Shown one piece after another: positions 13,301 to 28,300 of a DNA stretch of 64,000 nucleotides. Made by a program: the position numbers and the translations under genes. This DNA is from Apostichopus japonicus (Eukaryota > Echinodermata > Holothuroidea > Aspidochirotida > Stichopodidae): positions 28,280,166 to 28,344,165 of the forward strand of contig NC_092579.1 of NCBI RefSeq assembly GCF_037975245.1, written 5' to 3'. The first letter of the stretch is position 1. Every line of letters starts with the position of its first letter. The notes beneath the pieces are model-generated. The model was not told the DNA's origin. It searched no databases and saw nothing but the letters and a program-made list of their open reading frames with translations.

Positions 13301-16300
13301 TTCATCTTTTTTGCAGTAGTTTTGAATTTCAAAACTTATGCAGAAATTTCAATATTTTATCTCAAACTTTTGAAAAAAAAAAGTAACATGAAATGTTTAA
13401 AACAGATTGTGAGATATACAGAATAAATACTTGCTCCATATTTGATTGCATGGCACTCTCATTAATATGGATCCAGCTGAATGATCTATCAATGTTGTGG
13501 ACTACCAGTAAGGGAGCAGTAACATAACGCTTGCTCATTCCCCCTTTTCAAAGTGATGGCACCCCCACCCCCCCCCCCCATCTCTAATTCACCTGTTTCA
13601 AGCTATGAACCAATGATTTTGTTTTTAGAGTAATACCCATCAGTTTAATAGATAGCTCACCTGGAAACCTCTGACTTGGATTTGGTAGATAGCCTAAAGA
13701 CTGAACTTGCTGGATCTGGTGATAAACAGGTGTAAAAGAAAGTTAATGGTTGATGTATTGCTGGTATGTCAGAAAACAATAAGCCTTTTTTTGGGGGGTT
13801 TAATAGGTAACTTTTAAGAAAACTTGTCTAAGATAGAGGCTGGGGATGAAGATACAACCCTAGTCCCCTTACATCAAGACTCCAACAATGTAATCATGAC
13901 AGTTGCTACGTCAATTGAGTTACCCATGAGTCACTCAGGAGGGAATAGTTACTACACATGATCTCAGTTAGAGGTTTGGAAGTGATCTTGTGTGTATTTG
14001 AGCTGATATTACACATGATCTTGGCCTAAAAAAGCCTTACTTTTAAAAGAACACAATTGATCGTATGAAAGGGAAGACAAAACAACATCCAATTTGGCAA
14101 TGACTTCATTGAGTCAGGCTTAACATACTCGGGTGTTTGTTTTAATCAAAGACAACTTGTACTATGAAAGGTAAAACAGGAGGCATCATTTGCCTTAAAT
14201 TTTGGTACTTCATCATGTGAAGGCAAACACTCTTTTAGAGAGAGAAATAAGAAAGAACCAAGTAGTTACTTCAGAAAGTAGATATTTTTTCTTAAATTAT
14301 ATAACCCTTGTGAGCTGCCTTGCAAATGCACTTCTTCTCCACTCGAATACAAACACTAGCCAATAGGCTAGCAAAAATTTCTTCTCTAAAATAGAGAAAT
14401 TACCAAATACCCATATTATTAAGTTAGCTTCATCTGATATGAAAAGTGCTATGGGCCTAGTGGTAAGCCAGGGTAGTAATCATCTGAAATTAGCAATGTA
14501 TGTACTGCGTGTGTTCAAACTTGTTGATGGTGACCGATGCTATGTCATCGAACAGAGAGCAAGAGGACAGTAAGCTTAGAATGAACATATTTAGACTGTT
14601 CCTTCTTACCGGGTATCCATGCCGATCTACATTTGAAGGTCCTCCGGAATCCTGTCCAACTGTTGGAATGGAGGTTCCAGTGGAATTTGGTGGACCACTG
14701 TGGTGCTGTTGGGGTCCACTCTGGTGATGTGGGGGTCCACTGTGGTGATGTGGTGGACCACTGTGGTGTTGTGGGGGTCCACTCTGGTGATGTGGGGGTC
14801 CACTCTGGTGATTTGGGGGACCACTCTGGTATTGTGGGGGACCACTCTGGTGATGTGGGGGACCACTCTGATGTTGCTGGGGGCCACTCTGGTGTTGCTG
14901 GGGGCCACTCTGGTGTTGCTGGGGGCCACTCTGGTGATGTGGGGGACCACTCTGGTGTTGCTGGGGGCCACTCTGGTGATGTGGGGGACCACTCTGGTGT
15001 TGCTGGGGCCTACTCTGGTAATGTGGGGGACCACTCTGGTTGTGCTGGGGGCCACTCTGGTGTTGTGGGGGACCACCTTGACGTGGTGGTAGGCCACCCT
15101 GCGGTCTAGTTTGCATGGGAGGAGCTTGAGACACTGTTGGAGCATGTGATACTGGAGGACCCTTTGGTGTTGGTTGTGTTTGCACTGGTGCCTGTTTCGA
15201 AGTTGTAATGGGAGGTCCATTTTGAACATGTGGAGCACCTCTTGTTGTGGGAGCACCTCGTGCAGCTGCAGGTTGACGTGGTGTGGCAGGGTGTACCTGA
15301 TTGCGGGGTGGCTGAATTGTCTGGGGAGCTTTACTTAACACTGGGTCTTGAGCTCGAGCAACAACGACACGTTTCCTAAAGCCGGGGTTGTACCCTGTCT
15401 CCGTCTGAAAATTCATCACCGTCTGTGAATAAAAAGACAACAAACACAAAGTGAATGTAGATTACGTATGCTTTTTACAAAACTGCTTGAAGCACCAAGA
15501 TATCACTCATTGGCCATGACTCACCCCAATGAAAGCCACTGGGTTAATCTTACCTCATAGAAAGGACAAAGCAAAAAAGCAGTTTTGTGAATGGTGGATC
15601 TGGTAATTCCAAATTATTTTGGCAGTCATTTTCAAAACCACATTGAAGTTCACCTCTATTCTAAAGAGACACTGACTTCTGATCTACTTTAACTTAACCA
15701 ACATATTGTCCTCCTTGAAAAGCAACATTGCTTTCTTCTTACTTTTCTTCTTAGTTACAGAAAATGTAGCAAAAGATTTCTTATGGAGAAGCGGCAGCAA
15801 ACTTTACTCCTCGTGTGACAACAGCTTTCTAAGAAAGCAAAAATTTCCATGCTAATGAGGGGCTTAAAAAATTGAATTGTAAGTGATTTCAGTTATTACT
15901 GCCTCAAGAAAGACAAGCTGAGATTTACTAACCATCACTTCAAACCAAATTTGAAATCGATAAATAACATCAACAGAGTGAACTCACCTCTCTGAGACTT
16001 TTATTTGGGACTAGAGAATCGGGAGAAACATCAACTTCCTTGCATGACGGACACTGATGATTTTCTGTCTCTAGCAAGGTAGTTCGTATACCTGAGAGTT
16101 AAGAGCAAAGAAGACTTTATTGATGCTTGTTTCATGGTTCTAACATTTACATTTCACTGTCATTAAAATGGTCATAATAGCATAATGAGGCCAAAATTTT
16201 TAACCAAAATCTTACAAGCTGATATCATAAACATGAAAACATAAATACATTTCCCATATTTTCATCATATAGAGTAACCCACATAGATGCAGCGGCTCTG

Positions 16301-19300
16301 AAACTTACATTCATCGCAGAAACTTTTTCCGCAGCAAGGGATGACAACGGCGTCCTTCATCAGCAGACCACATATAACGCAGACAAGCTCTTGTGGGATC
16401 TCGATCTCATCTCGAATGGGTTCAGGGGAGTTGCCAGGGACAAACGGTGGCCTCTCTTTCTTGCCTTTTGCATAGGCTAACCTGTCAAGAAAATTCAAAA
16501 TGCTTGATTACACGGTGAAACAGGTCCAGAGGTTAGTCATAACTGATTTCTTAAAATGAGGATTTCAAATAAAGCAAAAATGCGATATAAAAAGTAAGCT
16601 CTAAAATTGGCATAGAATAGAAAGAACAGAAATTAAGGACAGAAATGACAGATTGGATGCTAATTTGTTTCAAAATTACTAAGTTACTGTACAAAATGAA
16701 ATCAGCTTAAATGATTCGCAATGTATATATATATATATACACCAGTGCAAATTTTTAAGGATATTTAGTGAATAGAACACTCACTTTTGGTTTAATTCCA
16801 ATCTATCACTATACCTGTTTGGGGGTATTTAGTTACACTCCACCGCTGATTTTGGTTGCCCAAACAGAAACTTGACACTCTCGAATGACCATTACAATTT
16901 CCCCTGGTACACATCAAAATGGGCAATATATTTTTTATAAGTTTGATAAAATAGCTAACAAATTATAAAAGTGACAAATATCAGCCATCTTTGTGACCTC
17001 ACTTATATGTACTTGAAATATATACATTAATTTAAACACTAAGAATCTCTAACTTGTGTACTTACTGGTCTCTTTGGGATACAGCATACTGCCCTGAAGG
17101 AGTGAGCATGGCCCCTGGCATTCTCGGATCAGATACAGTTCTCATGAAACTCTGTGGAATCCCAGAGCTGGGCTTGATACCTGGCATTCTGAATCGGCTG
17201 TGAATTTCCTAGAATGTGAAGCAAAAATTCAGTTTTCAGTCATGAATTCATGATTTCAGTCTTCATAACAATAAGGAAAAAAAAGACTTCCTTTACAATA
17301 AGGAAAGGGGTCCTGTCATAGGTTTTATGAAAACCTATCAAATATTGAACATATATCCGTTACAGAAGGGAATAAATTACCTACCATACATTAGCTATGG
17401 TTGGCTGAAGTATTACTATTTTGAGCATTCTTTTTATAGTATTATTTTTACGTACGTATGCACGGTCCATAGCATTTTCAAATCAGATAAACATCGAGCT
17501 GACTTAATCGATGTTCATGTTAGCAGCCCCATGATCATGGTGACCGCAGAAGCTGATCAGGGACGTATCGTGCTAACTTTACTATCAAACTAGTTAGAAA
17601 TATCACTATTCCTGCAGACTATCCAAAGAGGAGTCTATATCTCACCTGTCTTCTGGCATATGATGGATTCAATGGAGGTTTGTTCAACGGACATGCCTTG
17701 ACGATGTGACCAGGTTTACCACAGTTGAAACATGTGTAGGACCCTGGTCCCCTGCTCTGGCTGACATAACTAGGAACATAGGAAAGAATATATTGAAAAG
17801 ATTGGAAACAAGTAACAGGTTTTGTAATCTAGTCTGACGATATTTAAAAGTTTGTGTAAAAGTTATCCACCCGTAAATACAATACTCTTTTTTGATCATG
17901 TATATGGGTCATCTCTGTGATTCCATAAATTCGAAGTCCCTTGTTATATATATAACTTACCAACTAGCTTGACTTATCATTTTAAAGCTTGGTTTGTAGC
18001 GTTAGAAAAGTGACCTTCTCTCATAAGAAGGGATATCTTCTACGGAAACACTTTTGCTTTGGTCTGTTTTACTGCAGGCTACTGTGCTTTATGAAAAGTG
18101 AAAATGATTCACTGTGTATCTGGCATACCAAAAGCCGTCTTGAATTGTAGTTTTTATTGGTCGAATTACCCACATCATATGTGATGTTCAAATTGGACTA
18201 TACTATAATAAGGACATCCCTTATTTCTGGTCTACCTACAAAACAGGGCAACAATTGGCTTACGGTTCTAGAGTACACAGTACCCTTCAATTACATCTGG
18301 CCAAAATAAAATATGCCAAATGTCACTGATTCTGCCTACTATTAAATTATTGGCCAATACCTTAATGAGTTTAACACATTCAGATTTAATGTTGTGCAGT
18401 TGACCAGAATGACACAAACTTGGGGCCAGTCTGTCACTTGCCACACTTTCAGACCAGTACATTCACATGCTGCAATATATGTTGATGTACTGACATCGGA
18501 GGAAACATAGTAACTATAAACATACCTAGTTACTAGCATACTTTGTTACTACGATGTTTAATCGTGACCAACTTGCTTTATCTTACTTGTTTAGCATATA
18601 AATACTGACTGTCGTTAACGCTAACATATCTTTAATACATGACGACAGAGTAGTTGGCATATTTAAACTTACTTCGAGGGATCATAATCTTGGCCGGATT
18701 GCTGCACCATAGCGAGTATCTTGGAGTTCTCATCGGCGTTAGCGCTAGCTAAATCAGAAGTCTAAGATGATAGAACAGACATACATATTGATTTAACTCC
18801 ATACATTCTTCCTTAAACATACAAGGATGACCCAAATGATAAAAGAATTGGTCCTTATCATCGATATGCTTATAAAAAGGTTCAGGGACAGAATGAGAAA
18901 CTACAAGAGATGAAAAATCCCAAATATAACCGTCTTCCTAATTAACAGTTTTGCATATCCACACAAAACAAACAAACTTATCTGCCAAAGACCATGATCT
19001 GGCCAACAGAAAGTCATTTCTGGTTAATTTACTGACATACTGTACATCTAAAGAGTATTTATGAACACAATACAAATCAAAAGAAATGAATAATCCATTC
19101 TAGAAAACTACAATGCACATATTACAACTAAATGGGAAAACCATTCTTGGGAGATGAAAGTATATACAACACAGGACGGGGGAAGGTGTAGCGTTATTAG
19201 GGGGGGGAGGGGGACAGTCCCCAGTCAGGAGGATTCTGTAGTTAGAGAAACATGTACAGTAGTCATGACAGGTGAAGCTGTTTATTATCAAGGATAACCT

Positions 19301-22300
19301 ACCCGTGTCAACTCTGCAACTGTCATCTTGCCTGCCTATAAAGAATAAATCCAAAGAAACGGTTATTAAAGCAAGCATTTAGATTAGAAATACTGAACAT
19401 GCACCCAAGTTCCATATACTTTCATCAGAGAGATCCTATTAGTGAGCATCACTCCAAATACATTGAACTTGGTGAACCAGACAGTAAACAACACAAAATC
19501 TACAAAGAAGAATACACCCCTTGGTTTAGAGTCCTTATATAGAAAGTTTGCGAGATTTGTTTTTCTCTTGTTAAATTTCTTTATCAAGTACGAGTCTCTA
19601 CATCTACAGTACACTGACATTTTCACAACTGTCTTGCTTGAAAGTGGTTGCATAGGTCCAGCCTAGAGTCTGCTCACCTGTCCGAGATATGAGTTCAGGG
19701 ATCTAATATGTAAATATATGGGATGTCAGATCAATGATACCAACAGAATTTAACCTGCTACTACCAATCTCACACTTTGTGTTGACGAATGACCTACGTT
19801 CATGGGGAAATGGCACTATACACAATTACCCGGTGCGGATAAATTTGAGATCTTCTGGTCAATTCCGCAAACCAGTCCATCTTGAGAAGGCTGAACGGCT
19901 GAACTCCAGAGGACAGCACTGGAACTTCAAAACTGCATAGTACCAAGGCTGCTCTTAACCCCATTTGATCTATCTGAATTGGCAATGTGTACTTTTTGAA
20001 CTGAGTGACTGTACCTGAAATATGCTAAATGTCTTATACCAAAAGTTCAACTTAATCATTTCTCACTTCATGCTCTAAAACTATGCAGAGTGGTTTTCAA
20101 CAGATCTCAAATACTGCAAACACTTCAAAGGAGTCACTTTTTTTATAGAGCTGTTTTTAGCAGCATGTAGCTGTAGTGCAAGCCATGGTAGACATAACAT
20201 TATCCAACCCAAGCCCTTCCTTTTCCTCTCCGACCTAGTTAATTTGCACTTTAAAATGTGTCCTATTAAATGGTCAACTAAAATCATTTATAAGGCATGG
20301 GTGGTCAAGAATCATGCAGGCCACCATGCACATGAATATATCGCAACATCACCATTCTTTTGCTGCAATCTTTGAGTAGCTTGCTTCTAGCTTTCAAAGA
20401 ATATTTCATCATAAAGATGCATGTATATTACTTGTACTGTTTCATGTTAAAGTCAGACACAAAGCTGCATGCTGTCAACATATGTAACAGTTCATTTTTT
20501 CAAAATGGGTTTTTGTAATTTGCAAGGTAACTTGAAACTATACAAACAAGATGATGGATTTATTTACTAACTGGCAAAACATACTTAGAGGCTTCAGATG
20601 TTAGGCAACTATCCTATGTTTATTACCATCTAATAGAAATGTTTTTTTCACTATCCCTAGAAATTTGGGAACACACACACACTTGTACAAATTTACTTTC
20701 TGGAACAATATTCTCATGCTGGATTGTAGTTTGTGAAACTATTGCTGATTTTGTTACGCAGGTTAACGGAGGAAAACTAACTTATAGAACACTGCAACAA
20801 GCACTACTTGCTTCAGAGCTCAAATGGTACAGGACTTAAGGTAGGGAGGGGGGGAGGGGGGAGGCAATGACAAGGAAGGGTGGAGAATGGTGGAGTACAT
20901 GGTGAGGGATGTAAACTGTACTCTAATTTGTCAAACATTCAATATTTGTCTATGATACTGAATGCAAAGTCAAATGTCCGTGGTCATAAACTTGCATTAG
21001 GTACAGCACTGCACTAGTGATGTCTCAGTGTGGTCAACCTGAAACAAGTTCTTTTCAGTCAGAATGCGACAAGATGGTAGGTGTCCTCACATCACCAACT
21101 GTTGTGGGAATGGGAATGTCAGCTCCGTATATAAAGGACAATGCTGTCATTGTCCAAAAGACACCACAAATTTTGGCCCAAAGCCCAGGCTAGCTAGAGA
21201 ACTGGGATGGCTGTTGGTTATTAACTAATATTACGTTGGTTAGTGTGGACTTGTCCCAACACCCTGCTCTTCCCACAAAGGGTGACAAATACATTTATGT
21301 TTGCTTATAAAAAGACATGTGGGCAATTCTAGACTATTTTCAAAGTTGTCATATGTAAAAAAAATTGGTATAAACATTAAAGCTTAAAGTGTGAATTTCT
21401 TGTACATATTATTTGTTTTTAACATTTTTGTTGTTTACACACTTTTTTTCAAGCAAATTTGACAAAAAATGCCTATAAATACAGCTTTTTTTATACAAAT
21501 TGTATCCAAATCATTTTTAAACTATTTTGTTTAGTTTAATAACATGGTATTTGACAAATATATTAAATAACTTTGAAGTTTGCCCTGCATTCAACTTCAG
21601 CGACCACCTAATTAGCGCTTCCTCAAATGTCAGGCTGTTATCCAAAAAGCATACATTTTTAATATTTTGGGAAATATCCAAAAGGAATGAATACTAGCAT
21701 TGCAATTCATACTCCCACAGGTCTATAACATGCATGCTACAATGAGCAAAATAAATTCATAGTTGATTAAAACTATATCACGACAATTTTTTTGGTAATG
21801 TTCAGCGTGACCTGAATGATACAGGGCCCTCTGCATTATCTGATACAGGGCCCTCTGCGTTATCCATTTATCTAGCTTACTCTATACAAGTATGCCATAA
21901 GTTAATGCATGTTGGTAATGCACTGGCAGGCCCCTCACCTAAAGAACCCTAAATGGTGAGAGAGTGAGATCTCACCCTCCAAGAATAAAGTTACGCTTGT
22001 ACAGTCATACTTTACCTATTTTCTCCTGGAATACTAAATTAATCCACATGGATTTTTCACAGAGCATAGAAATGTACATTTATACACTTCTTGTTTAACT
22101 TTTGTCATTTGTCCCCAAAGCGATCAATAATGTAACATTTTTTTTTATATATTTTGAAGGTCACAATCACTTTGCTAAAGCACAGCCAAGAGAATTTATT
22201 ATTTCTGAGTAAGACATACGGTACAAATTTAAATTTTTCACAAGACGTCAACCCTTCCACGTATACCTTAATTTAAGAACACAAATTCGACACCACTGCA

Positions 22301-25300
22301 AATATTTTATGTGAGGAAATTCTAACTAACACATATATCTAGTCTTGTAAAAATTCTAACTTGTAATTTTAAGATTTCAACTGTGGGACATGAGCTTTTA
22401 TTACTTGATATATTTATCGTGTAATAAGCCTGTGGTCACGCTGTTACTGTCACGTTACCATACTGTTGTTTATGACATCATATTTATCATTAATTTTTTT
22501 TATGTCACTGGAATGTCATATTTGAGTCAAATAGTCTAAATGTATTCAAAGTGCACAAACAGCAAAACGTTCTTAAAGCAGCATTTTGCGTTTGTTCGCC
22601 GTTTTCTACTTTTTTGACATGTCCATCGAGTTTGTTACATATATCAATCACAAAACAGCAAACTAAGATGTTAGCCAAGTTTTTCCCTGCCAACAACATT
22701 AATTGGGGAGTAATTAAGGATATTTGCAGTTAATGAGAAAAGTGTCCACGACAAAGTCCACACTCAAAGTTAACCCCATACAGTTCCCCCAAACCCACTA
22801 GTTTGAATTAAACCAATCAGAGATGCAGGTTTAGTTATGAGCCGTTGCTAAAAATAGATTCAAGACTTTGCGTTGGTACAACCAGGGAGTTGTTATGGAA
22901 CTCCCTGGTACAACTGCCATATAGACTGTACACAAATCAAGCATGGTGTTGTATTATGTATTGGCCAATGACGTTCGTAGCTTTCAAATATTCATATCAT
23001 GGGCGAGGTTTATTTGGATCCCAACGGAAAATATCTTTGAGAAAACAAAGTTGAAAGTTGTAAATTTTTCGACTTTTATGCCTCCATTTGAAGTAAGATT
23101 GGGATAAGCTAGTTATGTATGTCGTTATCGTATCGTGGAATCAGTGAGGTTGAGAAAAACCATAGAATAGGACGCAAAATGCTGCTTTAAAGCGCAGCCA
23201 TTTTATAAACAAGGAAAGAGCACAATCATCTTTATCATCACGCTGTTACACCACTTATTAATACTCCTATTAATGTTCCTATATTTAAGGGAAATTTGAA
23301 AATATTTTTAGTTCTAGATGGATGGTATAACATTTAGAGTTCAACTGTAAAGAAAGTTTGCTCTGATCCCTTAGTCTCTACTTTTGAACTTGAAATGACA
23401 AAATCTTTCCAATATCACGTTACCATGGAATTGCCCATGTTGCAGCACTAAGTTAGATTTTTTTAATCTTGCTTTTCTTGAAACAGCAGTAACTCATTTC
23501 ATGCCAGATTGCCTTGACATTTGTTAACGAGGCAAGTTGACAACATTCATGGTTTCTCTTTGTATTCAATGAATTTGACATGTTATGTTTGCAGCTAGAG
23601 AAGAGAAATCACCACAGATGAAGTAGGCTTGTTGGATTTATCTGAAATATCTATCTGTACTTCGTTTATGTTCAGTTGTTCTGCAGTAAAAGATCTTCAA
23701 CAGTCTGCAATTTCTGTCACAGAAATTGTGACATACATAGTGAAGACAGATGCTTTAACAGGAAGTATGTGTTAGTAAGAGATTATCTTCCATGTGTAGA
23801 CCATGTAAATCAAACTGCTTTTCAAGCAATCACTATAGACTGCTTACAATGTAATGCAATGAGCTGTGACACCAGTTAAGAGATTATGCATTTTGTAACA
23901 ATGATAGTTTATGGTAACTGTGTAACATGCATACGAGATTGTGGGAGGGAAAAACAGAACTTCCTTAGTGTTCGCTGACGTTTAATCGAAGTGAACACAA
24001 TGAGGAGTGGTGACCATGTCAGCTTGAAAAGGTTACGTACTCTGATGAACTTGTTTAGAAAAGACTTTTTTTTCTTGGAATGTTTACAATTCCTTTTGGC
24101 TGAATTCTTATGACAGCAAATATAGATACTAATCAAATCATAATCTTAATCTTCCCCTAAAATGTCCTGTCAATGGCAACTTGTGAAACCCACTGATAAG
24201 TTCAATGTTTCAAGAGTTATAATAATGCACAAAACAAAATTGAACTTTTCACTAAAAATGTTGAAATGTGGTGCAATTTAATGAAAAAGATTTTTTTCTT
24301 CTTTTGTGCACGAAGTTGTAGACTGTAAAGCCTTACACAATACAGACACACAACTGCTCAATTCTTAGGAAAGTCTGTTAGTATGTACAGAAAATAAATG
24401 TCCGTGGAGTAAATAGCCCAACAACTTGTGCAATCATGTTTACAACTTGAACCTGCATAATGCATTCCATTGTAAACATGGCCAATATGACACCTATTCT
24501 GGAGGGTCTACGACACTTGTTGTTCGCCATTCGCCTAGTTTATGTGCTAAATATTCACATAATCATCACAAAATACTTTTTTGCCAAAATTTTGTATGTG
24601 GTGAAGTCTGCAACAAACATTTAAGCAGCTTTTTGCATCCTTTTCTATAACTTTCTCAACCTCATTGCCCCCACGATGCCATAACGACATCCATAACTAG
24701 CTTATCTATTCAAATCTAACTTCAAACAGTGGAATAAAAGAATTTTTTTTACAACTTTGAACACCGTTTTTCTGGAAGATATTTTCCATTAGAATTGCAA
24801 TAAATCCCACCCATAATATCAATATTTTAATTCTATGAACAGCATTTTAATGGGCTCTCGCTGTAGATCGCGGGAAATTTGAGCTCTGCAAGTCACTTTA
24901 CCACGCTGATTTACATTGCTAGGCTACGCGAATTGATTACGCAACACACAGGCTAATGTTCAGACTAATAACCTTGAAAGATGAAGAAGTGGGCAGTGGC
25001 AATAAAAGGAACGGCAGTCTTACTAAAGGGCAGATTTTCAAATGATCTATTTTAAGCATCGGCTCATAAATAAACATGTTAGCTATTCACTGATTTATTG
25101 AATTTAAACTAGTGGATTTGAGGAACTGCATGCGATTAATTTTAAATGAGGAATTTGTCGCAAGACACTTTATTCATTATCTGCAGAAGTCCTTACTTAC
25201 TCTCCAATTAAGGCTCTTGACAAGAAAAAACTTGGCTAATATCTTAGTTTGCTGATGAATATATGTAAAAAATTCGATAGACATGTCAAAAAGGTGAGAA

Positions 25301-28300
25301 AACGGCGACAAAACGCAAAAAGCTGCTTCAAGTAGTCCAGCTACGCATAATGATTGCATATAACATGTAGCCCAGCATAATCTGCAGTTATGAAACCAAC
25401 AGGGAAAGCCATCTTCTCCCCTATGCAACCCAGTTGTTTTGAACACAAAATGGAGAGCAGGTGATATACATTAGGCTCAAGCACATTACCTGCCAAATGA
25501 TTCACAAATAACTACTGAAAGTAAAACTAAAATGACAAGCAGTCTTTATTTCTTTTTTTCAAACTGTAAGTACACATTAGACATGACCCTTAATTTCAAA
25601 TGAATAACCACCCACACTGAACAGCACTTCAGAATAATCATCAATTGTGGTAGAGTCATTTTGCATATTGTGAAGTTGAGTGCACTGCTTTATGGTAAGA
25701 GAGACAATGCTATAGAATAGTTGTGTACACTGCAGTATAATCTGGGTTCCTTTCGGCACCACTGTTATGGACTTGAACTCAGACAGGTAGTGATCCCTAA
25801 GGCAGTTGCAAGTAATGCATACCAAAAACCGCTGAAACATGCAGGCAAGTTTAACAGCTAGTGGTCATAACATTCGGGCAACTGTTGCTGAGTAAAAGTC
25901 GAGAAGTAAACACAGTAGTTCACAAATTAAAAAAGAGTTTTACAACTTTCTTTATTGTTGCAGTCTTTTCAATCTTCTGCAATAAGTACAAAACAATCAA
26001 GGTAAAATGTCATAAATAATGGTTTAACAATGACATACAGTAAATTATGTATCAAATAAACATAATATCAACTGTGAGTGTTTAGCTAGGTTCAATATCT
26101 ACAGATATTTTTTTCCCCCCCATGAAAGTTCATAATCATTACAATATAATGAAGTTTGATCCTCCATATAAGTAACATCATACAACCACTTGCCAGCTCA
26201 ATCAAGGAGAGCTTAAGTGGCTCAAACAACAATAGCAAACAGTTGAACCACCTCACCTGCCTTAAGATGTATACCTAACGATAAGCAAGCCTTAGTCATG
26301 CAGCTTACAACTCTCTTCCATCACACCAAACATATCATTCCAGAGAATACAGATACAAGCCAGTTTTACATTCAGATGTACTATATATATATATGTTATA
26401 TATCATGTATTTACATTACTGACTGAAGGAGACGATGGTATTGCATACTGGTCCTCATAAATCACCCACACAACTGCATGGAATACAAAATCCCATCTGA
26501 AACATTTTAATTACAATAGTGTCACAATGATAGGGTATATAATGAATACAAAACATAACGGAAACAAGAGGAAATGAAAAACTCATGCATTTGCGAGTAC
26601 AAAGAAATAATTTTTTTGTGAGCGGCTGGTATGCTTTATAATTTAATACATGTACATAGTAGCTATTTGATGATCATACTGCTACCGTATTTGTCATCTT
26701 AATCTAAATGATGCAATGCATTTTTTCTAAATATCATAAAATGCAGTTACTCTTTTAAGTCGTTTCCTTTTTTATGAGGTTACAGGCAATTATGTGCAAC
26801 CAACAGTGTTTTGTGGAGAAATTAATGTAACCTAACACTTTCTGTATGTTTTCAATCATAGAAATGGTTTGCCCAAAACTTGTGTTGTAAGCAACGAAAC
26901 ATCTGATGAACTTATTTTTTTCCACTAAAACATTTAATTTCCAAGGTGTGCAAGTTGAAAGAATAGTCCAGAGATTTCTCATATTAAACATTGATAACCG
27001 GAAAAATACAAAACACTTCGCCAAAGATTATACGATTCTGATTTACAGGTCAAGGTAAGAGGATATTCGAAACTTGCCGCAAACTCCCCCCAATCTTTCA
27101 ACAGTACGAAAATGCTTGTGATGTCACAGATTCACACTGAATCCATATACCTAACCTAGGTCAACCACAAACCCCAGATTTGCCAAATGTATAGATAAAC
27201 TTCAAAACCTCCCAAAGAAGATTGGACATTCCAAATTCCTTCCAATGATTGAAACTTATTTTGTTTCACTCTATATTTTATGCTGAATGTTTACTTATTC
27301 ACAGATAAGTAGTCAGTAACTTGGAAGTAAAGGTCAGTGAGCGTTCAGCACAGATAATTTGCAATCATCATTTGCTTGACTTCTGTGATGCTGTGTTGTG
27401 AGTCACAACACTCCATATTTAGTGAAACTAATTTATGTGGGAAAATGGTCTGAAATATTGTTATACTGTAATGTCTAGGACAGGTTTTTGGTGGCAGGGT
27501 TAGGGCCTAGAAAAATTTAGGCTGTCTGGACAAAGTGGACCTTTGACGTTACCATGTTCATACAATAAAAGTTTGTGGTGCTTGCCGTTAGTTTCATCTA
27601 GTCTGTCATTTTGCTTTGTATTTTTTAGGTTATCTATCACTAATATGAAAATCCTCTGGACAATTATTTTCTTTTTTGTAAACACAGATACTGACACCAT
27701 TCTGACATAAACCAATGCTGAATTTTTTTCTCTTGGCAATATATTTGTAACATAATATTTCATAACACTAATTTAAACAGACATACAAAACAAAGGGCAG
27801 GCCTCTTTATGTTCTTTGTCCTGTATGCCTAAAGAAAATATTTCAAATATAATTTAAAAACGGAAAGTAAGAAATCAGTTAACCAATTAGTTTTCTCTCG
27901 TACCATTGTGGAAACCATCTGAAGTACAAGCATGGCTCTACTGTTCACTTTGTTAGGTCAAGTATCCTCAGGTATTTGTATGAGGAAATTTTACAAGGCT
28001 AGACACATGTCATAAACTTGCAGAAAATGAAATCATGGTGTAGTAAGTGAACACAAACTACTTGTTAGTGGATAAAAAGAAAGAAACAAAAGTGGGCTGA
28101 AAGGTTAAGGAAAAAGATGGGCACTTTCTTCATAGAGTTGGCTTGAGTTTTGTTTGGACAAATTTCTGTCAAAACCAGACTATTTTTACAATTCCACCTT
28201 TGAACTCATGGCACTCATACCACCTTTGAACTCTAGCTACAAAATCGAGGGGCTCATTTAAAATGACAATTCTTGTCGTAATAGTATACTTGTAACTGAT

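Noticed and set aside
13661-13690. Alternative acceptor TTTAG for RBBP6 exon 11
   Set aside because: Using it would shift the frame and meet a stop early in exon 12.
14627-15256. Other-frame open readings and direct repeats at the heptad region, CRISPR-like at first sight
   Set aside because: The 21-bp repeats are contiguous and coding with no spacers, inside an animal gene exon.
22873-22918. Short inverted repeat CCAGGGAGTT/AACTCCCTGG as a separate element
   Set aside because: It lies inside the TTAA-flanked element and needs no separate explanation.
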